From a virus, in IMG/VR virus record IMGVR_UViG_3300023179_000140, positions 1 to 54,081 of that record: a stretch of 54,081 nt of DNA; one strand, given 5' to 3'. Position 1 is the stretch's first letter; each line of letters opens with the position of its first letter. This document shows, one piece after another, positions 42,153-48,516 of the stretch. The position numbers and the translations under genes are program-made. The notes beneath the pieces are model-generated. The model was not told the DNA's origin. It made no database searches and saw nothing but the letters and a program-made list of their open reading frames with translations.

Positions 42153-42324
42153 CGGGCTCCACTATCCAGGTTATCGACGCCCCGGCATACAGCCGGTTGC
42201 TTGAAAGTGCGTCGCCTGGGTTGGCGAACGTCAAGTTTGTTGCGATGCGCTCTTGCTGCATCACCGGCTTTGCCACCGCGAAGCCGGTTAAGGCGGTCAG
42301 GAAGGCGCGGCGGTTCACCACCAT
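42142..42324 (-). CDS. Tiny protein with Tat-like N-terminus (60 aa)
   Basis: 60 residues from ATG 42324 with AGGAG upstream. The N-terminus VVNRRAFLTALTGFAVAKPV has the twin-arginine R-R-x-F-L pattern, a moderately hydrophobic core and a possible cut near AVA-K, resembling a Tat signal. The remaining ~38 residues are polar. A phage gene with a Tat-type leader and so small a cargo is unusual. Alternatively it is a single-pass membrane protein. Confidence 0.58.
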   Translation of the reverse strand: MVVNRRAFLTALTGFAVAKPVMQQERIATNLTFANPGDALSSNRLYAGASITWIVEPDDV

Positions 42325-42665
42325 ACCACGCTCCTGTGACTTCCACGCTGAGCGAAGCAGTTGGGTGCCTTGCTGTACTCTTTTGCCTTCGCTACGTTCT
42401 CCCTAGCCCATCCCATCCATTCATCCGCCTTTTCTTTTTCTTCTATCGGCAGTTCGCTCGATAGCCCGCATAGATGCCGGATCATCCGCTTAGACCTTTC
42501 AGAGTATCCGGGATCGCCCAACACTAGGCTATCTAACAGTTTCATATCGTCTCTGGTGTACTGCTTTTGCGCCATCGTTTCACAGACAAGCCAGACGATC
42601 CCGTACTCGTCGGCGTCAAGGTTGAGGTCGTTGGGGTCTGGGGTGAATGGGTCGTGGGCTACCAT
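42315..42665 (-). CDS. Small helical accessory protein
   Basis: 116 residues from ATG 42665, overlapping the upstream stop. An acidic N-terminus (DPNDLNLDADEYGIVWLVCE) is followed by helices (DDMKLLDSLVLGDPGYSERS, EEKEKADEWMGWARENVAKA) and a basic tail. No motif recognised. It is in the leftward small-gene operon with zinc-finger-like neighbours. Confidence 0.65.
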   Translation of the reverse strand: MVAHDPFTPDPNDLNLDADEYGIVWLVCETMAQKQYTRDDMKLLDSLVLGDPGYSERSKRMIRHLCGLSSELPIEEKEKADEWMGWARENVAKAKEYSKAPNCFAQRGSHRSVVWW

Positions 42666-43036
42666 ACAACAAGCACCTCTTTTTCCGGGTATGAGCACTT
42701 GATTCCAATGACGCTACCAACCTCCGGTATCTCCCGTGCTGCCGACAACGCCGTGTACAGATCTTTGGCGGCTATGTAGGCGGTTTTTACGGCACCGGAC
42801 ATGTCCTGGCTTGTCGTGAACTCGACCGTAAATAGTGCTTTGGTGTTAATTTCTTTTTTCTGTTTTTGATTGCTGCGAAGTGCGGCTACAATTCCCTTAC
42901 ACTCACCATCCGTTGTGTACTCAACCATACTTGACGGCGACCACTGCCCGCCATGAACCCTGGTGGATCCACATTCGCATCGTTCGATATCAGGGTGAGG
43001 CAGAATAGTTTTTTGTGGTTTGTGGACGTGGCTCAT
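42659..43036 (-). CDS. Small hypothetical protein with CxC cluster
   Basis: 125 residues from ATG 43036 (ATGA overlap). HPDIERCECGSTRVHGGQWS near residues 14-33 and CKGIVAALRSN follow, then a basic stretch (KQKKEINTKALFTVEFTT), a helix (AVKTAYIAAKDLYTALSAAR) and closing strands (VIGIKCSYPEKEVLVVW). The Cys/His arrangement could bind zinc. Unknown function. Confidence 0.65.
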   Translation of the reverse strand: MSHVHKPQKTILPHPDIERCECGSTRVHGGQWSPSSMVEYTTDGECKGIVAALRSNQKQKKEINTKALFTVEFTTSQDMSGAVKTAYIAAKDLYTALSAAREIPEVGSVIGIKCSYPEKEVLVVW

Positions 43037-43341
43037 CGCTTGCCCCCGCCCCACATATCTGAAACCGCCCACGGGCCTGGGTCGAGGCGGCGGTCACCCA
43101 CGCTAAACTCGCACCCCTCAATCGCCACCCCGTTGCCTTGCACGTATTGATCCGCCAACCAACCATACTGCGTTGGGTTGCTGGTAGTTGCGGTATGTCC
43201 GCCACAAAGCGGGCAAAGCCCATCTCGACCCAAGTATGGCAAGTTGATATCCCAGCCGGTTCCGCTCACTATAGCGCGTGCGGTCAATGCGCAGTCTTGG
43301 CAGAGAGGGATAAAGCCGGTGTCTAGCAAAGCGGCAGTCAT
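43033..43341 (-). CDS. Small Cys-rich zinc-binding-type protein
   Basis: 102 residues. Cys pairs IPLCQDCAL and GLCPLCGGHT, about 25 residues apart, could form one zinc site, followed by WLADQYVQGNGVAIEGCEFS. Both ends are coupled by ATGA overlaps. Many small phage proteins with two CxxC pairs occur in accessory regions. Function unknown. Confidence 0.68.
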   Translation of the reverse strand: MTAALLDTGFIPLCQDCALTARAIVSGTGWDINLPYLGRDGLCPLCGGHTATTSNPTQYGWLADQYVQGNGVAIEGCEFSVGDRRLDPGPWAVSDMWGGGKR

Positions 43342-43553
43342 ACCGCCGGCTCCCCGCCACCATACCCAACGCCCGCAGTCGTGTCCAGAACGCTACCGTG
43401 GACGACAACCGAATCCTCTACGGAGCACCCTGGGGGTAGGATTAGGTAAATGTCGCGAAACTCGCAGTCTTTGAAATGCGTGTCCGGCTGCGCGATCATG
43501 ATGCCATACGGCACATTGTCGCGGTTGAATGTCTGCCCTGTAATCGTCGTCAT
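43338..43553 (-). CDS. Small beta-rich protein (71 aa)
   Basis: 71 residues from ATG 43553 (ATGA overlap). It reads like two or three turns of a beta-helix or pentapeptide-like coil (FNRDNVPYGIMIAQPDTHFK, DCEFRDIYLILPPGCSVEDS, VVVHGSVLDTT). Short repeats of this sort could form a small solenoid. Function unknown; it is in the small-gene operon. Confidence 0.65.
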   Translation of the reverse strand: MTTITGQTFNRDNVPYGIMIAQPDTHFKDCEFRDIYLILPPGCSVEDSVVVHGSVLDTTAGVGYGGGEPAV

Positions 43554-43837
43554 ACCGTATCCCAATTTCCAATCTTCGGTTCGATCTCTTGCCGACAGCA
43601 CGCGCACGGGCCGGTGTTCTTCGCGCCAGTCACTTGGCAGTAGGGCGGATAGATGAAGGTTTGCGGCGCGAGCGATGCGTCCAGTTTCACCCCGGAGATG
43701 TCGCAGTGCATCTCCTCATGCCACTTCAAATGCACCTCCATATCCTCCTTACTCAGAATCACCGCCGCGCACGTGTCGCAGCGGTACACGTAGGGCCTAT
43801 GGCCCCAGCCGTCTTGTTGGAGGTGGTGGATGTCCAT
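43550..43837 (-). CDS. C2H2-like zinc finger protein
   Basis: 95 residues. YRCDTCAAVILSKEDMEVHL followed by KWHEEMH gives Cys-x2-Cys-x12-His-x3-His, the classical C2H2 spacing. A second pair CACCRQE lies near the C-terminus. It may bind nucleic acid or protein and act as a phage regulator. The start follows TAATG at the upstream stop. Confidence 0.72.
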   Translation of the reverse strand: MDIHHLQQDGWGHRPYVYRCDTCAAVILSKEDMEVHLKWHEEMHCDISGVKLDASLAPQTFIYPPYCQVTGAKNTGPCACCRQEIEPKIGNWDTV

Positions 43838-44172
43838 TATTGCCCCCTCAGCGCCGTCAGCCGCGCCACTTCTTTTTCGGCCTCTTCGCGCTGCATCTCT
43901 TTTGACTTCAGTTCTTCGGCCTTTCGCTTCGCGGCTATGAGTTGTGCCTCCAGGTTCTCGCGATAGGCGTGCTGGGCTCTGCGAATCTGTGTGGCCCTCG
44001 CCTCAATCATTGACTTTGGCACGTCGAATCCAAGAAGCTCGTACTGGCTGATGACCGCGTTCAGGGTGCAGAGTTCCTCAACGATATCACGGAGGTGAGA
44101 TTTGCCGTACATTACATCCGCCTCCCACGCTCGGCGCATTTGAATCTGTGTGAGTTCGCTATCTGTGACCAT
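43837..44172 (-). CDS. Coiled-coil protein, first gene of the leftward small-gene operon
   Basis: 111 residues from ATG 44172. An upstream in-frame ATG at 44199 lies past the operator-like repeat and lacks a ribosome site. The protein is helical throughout (SELTQIQMRRAWEADVMYGK, MIEARATQIRRAQHAYRENL, EELKSKEMQREEAEKEVARL), a likely coiled coil. It diverges from the plus-strand gene at 44198. Function unknown. Confidence 0.65.
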   Translation of the reverse strand: MVTDSELTQIQMRRAWEADVMYGKSHLRDIVEELCTLNAVISQYELLGFDVPKSMIEARATQIRRAQHAYRENLEAQLIAAKRKAEELKSKEMQREEAEKEVARLTALRGQ

Positions 44173-44176
44173 GCCC

Positions 44177-44191
44177 AATTGTTGTACAATT
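44177..44191. promoter_or_regulatory. Operator-like inverted repeat between divergent genes
   Basis: AATTGT (44177-44182), a 3-base spacer and ACAATT (44186-44191) form a perfect inverted repeat with TTGTACAA at its centre, located in the 25-base gap between divergent starts at 44172 and 44198. It could bind a dimeric regulator controlling both directions. Confidence 0.45.
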
Positions 44192-44197
44192 AAAGGC

Positions 44198-44323
44198 ATG
44201 AACGCAAGCACAAAAAAGCCCGGACCAATCCCAAAGCAATACGAATGCGGGGCCTGCGGCGCGATTCTCACCGCTCGCGAGTGGCAGCGGCACCCGCCGC
44301 GATGTGCTGGAGGTAAGAAATGA
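44198..44323 (+). CDS. Very small zinc-knuckle protein (41 aa)
   Basis: 41 residues from ATG 44198, with AAAGG just upstream, to TGA at 44321-44323. KQYECGACGAILTAREWQRH followed by PPRC gives Cys-x2-Cys-x10-His-x3-Cys, a C2HC finger. The stop overlaps the next start as ATGA, which supports coding despite the size. It is the first gene of the rightward replication operon and might be a regulator. Confidence 0.68.
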   Translation: MNASTKKPGPIPKQYECGACGAILTAREWQRHPPRCAGGKK

Positions 44324-44703
44324 GCATTAAACACGGCGACCAATGGACACTTGGACATTTGATTTACGCGCTAAAGAGCTTTGATGGGGCGCGGAAAATT
44401 CGATTTGATTTTGCCGCCATGGTACCGGGGGCAATATCGTCGTATCGAGGGTACTACGAGGATCTTGCCGTTGAACCGCAGTTTTGCAGTAAAGGGGTTG
44501 CCACGTCTGATTTTATTGAACGGCTCACACTTCAAGTCGGGTCAGTCGAAATCGGCTACAAGGGGGGCGAATATCGAAGCTCTTTGAATACCGCCCTATG
44601 GGTGGCGAGGCACAGCGAGTCTACTGGAACCTACATTACTGGGGTGGACGACCTGCATGGCGGCCCAGTCATTACAACAAGGACGGAACTGGATTGGTTA
44701 TGA
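44320..44703 (+). CDS. Conserved small phage protein (SYRGYY family)
   Basis: 127 residues. The pattern WTLGHLIYALKSFDGARKIR, FDFAAMVPGAISSYRGYYED and GYKGGEYRSSLNTALWVARH matches a small phage protein I recall in many phages (FDFGxxxPxxxxSYRGxYxxLAL ... GYKGGEY). Its function is unknown. It starts and ends with ATGA overlaps. Confidence 0.75.
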   Translation: MSIKHGDQWTLGHLIYALKSFDGARKIRFDFAAMVPGAISSYRGYYEDLAVEPQFCSKGVATSDFIERLTLQVGSVEIGYKGGEYRSSLNTALWVARHSESTGTYITGVDDLHGGPVITTRTELDWL

Positions 44704-45119
44704 TTTGGACGCGAGAGCACGATAGGGTTTTGGCAGAACTAGAAGGGATCAAGGTGATCCTCGGCGAAAATATACCGCCGGGGACTAACGACCCGCACGC
44801 CGACTGGGAATGGGGCGCGGATTATCCAGATCGCGGCGAACTCTACTATTTATTTGTGAAGGATGGGCTGACGTACTGGCGACTAATCGACAACTACAAC
44901 ATGGAGATCGCCGACGCCATTCGCGCGGCGGAGGCGTGGGTGGGGCAAGATCCGGAGAATAGGTTTTATGATATTGAACGTCGCTTGCGCGAGAGCAGCG
45001 ATAAGAAGTTCACTGTGACGCTGGGCGAAGTCAACTTTGATGACGCAACTCGCTGGGTCGGGAAATCCGATGATCTGGCCGAGGCCATCGCCGCCGCTCT
45101 CTACGAGGCCGTGCAATGA
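44700..45119 (+). CDS. Phage ABA-sandwich-like protein with insertion
   Basis: 139 residues from ATG 44700 (ATGA overlap). The second half (IADAIRAAEAWVGQ, YDIERRLRESSDKKFTVTLG, EVNFDDATRWVGKSDDLAEA, IAAALYEAV) resembles the phage ABA sandwich pattern seen in 2648-3040. The N-terminal half adds a strand-rich insertion (GELYYLFVKDGLTYWRLIDN). Function unknown. Confidence 0.65.
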   Translation: MIWTREHDRVLAELEGIKVILGENIPPGTNDPHADWEWGADYPDRGELYYLFVKDGLTYWRLIDNYNMEIADAIRAAEAWVGQDPENRFYDIERRLRESSDKKFTVTLGEVNFDDATRWVGKSDDLAEAIAAALYEAVQ

Positions 45120-45478
45120 AAGCCTCTGACATCAGCGACGAAAGCGTCTATCAGTTAATGAAGCGGGCAATTCAGTACAACCAGAAAAGGTGTGGTGTTG
45201 GATGTGTATTTGCTAATCCACTTCAACTCACACCGCCGGGCGGACGGATTCCTCCAAAGGTATTTGCCGCTAAAATTCGGAGAATGGTTAAAAAGGGAAG
45301 GCTTAGGCTTGCCCCTGCCGGACTAACATTTGAGTTTTGGGAGGACTTCAATGTTCTCGGGGACTGCTTAATGCTGCCAGAGAAAGAAATGCAGGTGGTT
45401 GACGTTGAAGTCACCGCCGATGAACTATTGGCGATCATGGGAGGTCGGTATGTCCCGCTGGCGAACGAACGGCACTAA
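45116..45478 (+). CDS. Winged-helix-like small protein
   Basis: 120 residues, ATGA start. ISDESVYQLMKRAIQYNQKR opens, then IPPKVFAAKIRRMVKKGRLR, resembling phage proteins with KVVLAKMRxMVxKGLI (winged helix-like). The C-terminal part is acidic with strands (MQVVDVEVTADELLAIMGGR). It may bind DNA. It overlaps the next gene. Confidence 0.65.
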   Translation: MKASDISDESVYQLMKRAIQYNQKRCGVGCVFANPLQLTPPGGRIPPKVFAAKIRRMVKKGRLRLAPAGLTFEFWEDFNVLGDCLMLPEKEMQVVDVEVTADELLAIMGGRYVPLANERH

Positions 45479-45626
45479 AATCTGCAAACAGTGCAAGTAT
45501 AAAGGGCCTATGGAGGAGTTCTCGCGCTTCAACCCGCATCTCTGCTGGGCTTGCTGTGACCAGCCGTTCACCGGCACGCCGTCCACGAACCCGGTTCATT
45601 TGCCGGGGTGGATGTGGGAGAAGTGA
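45450..45626 (+). CDS. Small zinc-ribbon protein (58 aa)
   Basis: 58 residues from ATG 45450 with GGGAGG upstream. It contains KICKQCKYKGPMEEFSRFNP and LCWACCDQPF, two Cys pairs about 18 residues apart, a ribbon-like site. The stop TGA (45624-45626) immediately precedes the GTG start of the helicase. It could act with the helicase, but only position suggests it. Confidence 0.68.
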   Translation: MSRWRTNGTKICKQCKYKGPMEEFSRFNPHLCWACCDQPFTGTPSTNPVHLPGWMWEK

Positions 45627-47036
45627 GTGAGCCGCATCCAAGTAGTCTCCCAGGTCGGCATCACCTCCATCGGCTTCGACGAGGCCAGGTTACACGTTGA
45701 CATCGACATGCGACCGACCGACTCAGAGGGTGATTGGCTTCAGCGCCGGGGCCGGTGCGGGCGGGCATACCCAGCTATCAACGGGAACCGGGACTACCAG
45801 GAAACCGGCATTGAGGCGATGCGGCGAGAGCTTGCGGCAAAGCGAAACCCGGTCTATGTGCTCGGGTGTGGCGGCGGCAAGAGCTATATGGCTGGGATGG
45901 TTGCGGCGGCGGCCGGAGCGAAAGGACGCAGCGTCGGGCTGCTTACCGTGCGGCGGGTTTTGGTGGACGACATCAGCAATCGGTTTTCGGCAATGGGCGT
46001 CCAGCATGGTGTCATTATGGCTGGCCGACAGGACAACGAGCACCGCTCGAAGGTCGCCAGCGCCCACACGGTCGCAGCACGCAATCTGACGCTAAACGTT
46101 GACGTATTGTTCGTAGACGAGGGGCATCAATACGTTGCCGGTGAATTCCGCGCCATTCTTGATCGGCACGCCAATATTCCCCGTGTCATCCTCACGGCGA
46201 CTCCGATCCGGGCAGACGGGCTGGGGCTTGGTCGTATCGCCGACTCGATCATCCTGGGGCCGACGACGCAGGAGTTGATCAACCGTGGCTTCCTTGTGCC
46301 TACACGAATCTTTTGCCGCCACGCTCCCGACGTGTCGCAGCTACGGCGCAACAGTTCGGGAGAGTTCAATGAACGTGAGAACGAAGAGGTGATGGGCCGG
46401 TCTGAAATCGTCGGCGATTGCGTGAAGGAGTGGTTGTACCGGGCTAGGAATTTGCCGACCATCGTTCACGCCGTGTCCATTAAGCACTCTCTGGCCATCG
46501 TCAAGCGCTTCCAGGGCGCTGGTGTCAATGCGGTTCACGTGGACGCTGATACGCCGGACGATGAGCGCAAGCGAGTCTTCGACGATATGTGCCGCGATGC
46601 GCCACCGAAGAAGCACAGCCTGTTGATTGACTTGGCCGGCAACAGTTTACGATTTGGATTTCCGGAAGATCATCGCGAATGGTCGCTTGACGACTGGGAC
46701 CCAACGGAGCCCAAGCCTGCGGCCCTCGCCATTCGCCGCTGCGAGCAGTGCTGGTGCGTCTTTCGCACAACGAAGCCGGAATGTCCACAATGCGGCGATC
46801 CGTATGTCCCGACGCAACGGGAGATCAAAGAGCGAAAAGCGGAACTTGTCGAGCGGCAGCGAGAGGCGAAAGACGCCGCCGTTGAACGCTGGCGCAAGTC
46901 GCAAGGCGACGACGAGCGGCGGGCGCGGTACATGGCGCTGGTTGAAAAGGCGAGGACGATGGGATACAAACCGAACTGGGCGGCTGTTATGCTGAACAAG
47001 ACAACCGGCCATTGGCCAAAGAAAGAGTGGAAATGA
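45627..47036 (+). CDS. SF2 (RadD/DEAD-like) helicase with reordered motifs
   Basis: 469 residues from GTG 45627 (GGGAG at 45616-45620; a stop in frame just before it prevents a longer start). Motif V-like SQVGITSIGFDEARLHVDID (8-27) and motif VI QRRGRCGR (39-46) lie first. Then come RDYQ (55-58), Walker A GCGGGKS (80-86), DEGH (164-167), TATP (190-193) and motif IV-like TIVHAVSIKHS (278-288). In homologues V/VI should follow KRVFDDM (316-321), but here CRDAPPKKHSLLIDLAGNSL comes next. The protein ends with a zinc finger (Cys372, Cys375, Cys386, Cys389) and a charged helix. Its neighbours are nuclease and primase genes. Activity of this layout is untested. Confidence 0.88.
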   Translation: MSRIQVVSQVGITSIGFDEARLHVDIDMRPTDSEGDWLQRRGRCGRAYPAINGNRDYQETGIEAMRRELAAKRNPVYVLGCGGGKSYMAGMVAAAAGAKGRSVGLLTVRRVLVDDISNRFSAMGVQHGVIMAGRQDNEHRSKVASAHTVAARNLTLNVDVLFVDEGHQYVAGEFRAILDRHANIPRVILTATPIRADGLGLGRIADSIILGPTTQELINRGFLVPTRIFCRHAPDVSQLRRNSSGEFNERENEEVMGRSEIVGDCVKEWLYRARNLPTIVHAVSIKHSLAIVKRFQGAGVNAVHVDADTPDDERKRVFDDMCRDAPPKKHSLLIDLAGNSLRFGFPEDHREWSLDDWDPTEPKPAALAIRRCEQCWCVFRTTKPECPQCGDPYVPTQREIKERKAELVERQREAKDAAVERWRKSQGDDERRARYMALVEKARTMGYKPNWAAVMLNKTTGHWPKKEWK

Positions 47037-47389
47037 GCGCAAGCACCGACCTTACCAACCGGCTGATGTTGGCGATCCAAGAGTCAGTTCCTGGATGCCG
47101 TATCTGGCGGCAGAATACTGGAGTTGCGTACCCGATATCCATGGTTGACGGCGGCCGGCTCAAGCCAAACGCGAGGCCGGTGAAGTATGGAGTACCGGGC
47201 GTGCCGGATATTATCGGCGTGCTGCCGGATGGCCGGTGGCTGGGGGTCGAGGTCAAGGTTGGCCGGGATAAGCAGAGCGAGCAGCAGCTCAACTTTCAGT
47301 CAATGCTAGAGCAGCGAGGTGGCGTCTATGTCGTCGCCCGTGACCTCGACACCGCCGTGGCTGAGGTTAAGCGGCGGGTGTGCAAGTAA
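47033..47389 (+). CDS. VRR-NUC domain nuclease
   Basis: 118 residues, ATGA start. GVPDIIGVLPDGRWLGVEVK carries the Asp and Glu-x-Lys of the PD-(D/E)xK VRR-NUC core, with QSEQQLNFQSMLEQRGGVYV and VARDLDTAVAEVKRR following, the usual order. Phage VRR-NUC proteins are thought to be branched-DNA nucleases or Holliday junction resolvases. It directly follows the helicase and probably acts in replication or recombination. Confidence 0.85.
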   Translation: MSASTDLTNRLMLAIQESVPGCRIWRQNTGVAYPISMVDGGRLKPNARPVKYGVPGVPDIIGVLPDGRWLGVEVKVGRDKQSEQQLNFQSMLEQRGGVYVVARDLDTAVAEVKRRVCK

Positions 47390-47447
47390 GGCTAGGCGGT
47401 ATTGCTTACGGTGACTCCCGAGCTACGCTCGCACCGCCCAGCCTTTT
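47390..47447 (+). terminator. Terminator after the helicase-nuclease operon
   Basis: GGCTAGGCGGT (47390-47400) pairs with ACCGCCCAGCC (47433-47443) over 11 positions with one mismatch. A small inner hairpin CGAGC-TAC-GCTCG lies at 47419-47431, and TTTT follows at 47444-47447. The structure starts one base after the nuclease stop. Confidence 0.72.
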
Positions 47448-47481
47448 AGTCACGTCCGTCCCGTACGCGGCGGGCCGCTCG

Positions 47482-47530
47482 AAAAGGCACTCATGTCCGC
47501 CCTAAAGCAGCCACGTCCGTGCGGGTGCCT
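47482..47530 (-). terminator. Possible terminator of the lone leftward gene
   Basis: On the minus strand AGGCAC (47530-47525) can pair with GTGCCT (47490-47485), followed by TTTT (47485-47482 on plus as AAAA). The 34-base loop is large and GC-rich. It lies downstream of 47550-47948 and faces the rightward terminator. Confidence 0.42.
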
Positions 47531-47549
47531 ACCGCAGAACTACAGCGTA

Positions 47550-47948
47550 TCACGAAGCGGCCTTAGTGCTCCCCTCAATCTTCCCCGCCGCTTTTAGCAG
47601 GTCGTAATGTAGTTGGATCATGCCCCGCACGTAGGGCTCGATGGCTTCCTCGGGCAAGTCGATGCCAAAGGCCTGTTCGACCTCGATAATAAGCGACGGG
47701 AAGGCAACGCGCAGTGAGGATAGCGCCGCCTCGAATTGTTCCGCGCCAGTGCCGCCCTTGAGCCGAGCCGCTCCGATGGCGTTGAGGATGCTGCCGATCA
47801 TAGGTACTACCGGCTTGCCGGGCAGAACGGCCGACGCCACGCCGACCGCCAGCGGGCCGTAGTTGACGAATGCGTTGAGAATGTTCTTGAGAAGGCCTTT
47901 GAACTTCATGCTCTTAAGGTAGCGCACCACCACATCTTGCGGTTGCAT
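47550..47948 (-). CDS. Lone leftward gene, membrane- or virion-associated protein
   Basis: 132 residues from ATG 47948; ATG 47909 (MKFKGLLKNILNAF) is an alternative. It has a basic amphipathic start, a hydrophobic stretch (YGPLAVGVASAVLPG), a middle (VVPMIGSILNAIGAARLKGG) and a helical acidic end (LIIEVEQAFGIDLPEEAIEP). It is alone on the minus strand between two rightward operons, which suggests separate expression. It could be a small holin-like or virion protein. No family recognised. Confidence 0.65.
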   Translation of the reverse strand: MQPQDVVVRYLKSMKFKGLLKNILNAFVNYGPLAVGVASAVLPGKPVVPMIGSILNAIGAARLKGGTGAEQFEAALSSLRVAFPSLIIEVEQAFGIDLPEEAIEPYVRGMIQLHYDLLKAAGKIEGSTKAAS

Positions 47949-47989
47949 GGAGCGAGGATTGGGGTGTAGGATGGGGGTCTACTTAATTT

Positions 47990-48514
47990 ATGTCGCAAAA
48001 GCGCCCAGTTGGAAGACCAAAGATCATCACACCTTGCCCGCTGTGCAAGAAAAGAATGGGCCGGGCGTTGCTCCGGGTTCATATCGCCAGATGCGGAAAT
48101 AACCGGGAGATGATCTCGGCGAAGGACGAGTGTTTAATGCTTCTTGAAAAGGCATTCTCCATGGAACCGCGCCTGTGCTACGAGGGGATTGGCGTCGATG
48201 ATGGAACCGGCAACCGGGCCTTTCGAGGCCGGAAGTTTATAGAAAGCCAAGACCGGCTGGAGAGCGAGTTCGAGCAGTTGATCGCCTGCGAAGAATGGCT
48301 TGTCCCGCAGCACCGCAAGAGAGCAATCAACAAAAAATTCAGCTCATATAAGCTGAAGCACATCGTTGAGCACACAAAAAACAAACACGTCTCAAATGGC
48401 GCTCTGTGTGCGATGGCAATTGGCCTGGAGTTCAAATACGAGGTAGACGGGCCGAATATCTACATCAACATCTCCAACGATTTGTACGATTACGACGGCA
48501 CGCCGACGGCCTGA
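47990..48514 (+). CDS. Putative DNA-binding protein, AT-hook-like plus zinc knuckle
   Basis: 174 residues. The N-terminus KRPVGRPKIITPCPLCKKRM joins an AT-hook-like GRP core to a C2HC-like finger (CPLC ... HIARC). The C-terminal part HRKRAINKKFSSYKLKHIVE and VSNGALCAMAIGLEFKYEVD resembles phage proteins with SSYxLKHxxE...YVSNGAxIAAAxxLGF, of unknown role. It is directly upstream of the primase-helicase and could help recognise an origin. No strong ribosome site is seen. Confidence 0.68.
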   Translation: MSQKRPVGRPKIITPCPLCKKRMGRALLRVHIARCGNNREMISAKDECLMLLEKAFSMEPRLCYEGIGVDDGTGNRAFRGRKFIESQDRLESEFEQLIACEEWLVPQHRKRAINKKFSSYKLKHIVEHTKNKHVSNGALCAMAIGLEFKYEVDGPNIYINISNDLYDYDGTPTA

Positions 48515-48516
48515 CT

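Noticed and set aside
47390-47447. tRNA-like fold
   Set aside because: A long outer stem with one inner hairpin and no anticodon or T-arm signature; it follows a stop and ends in TTTT, so a terminator fits better.
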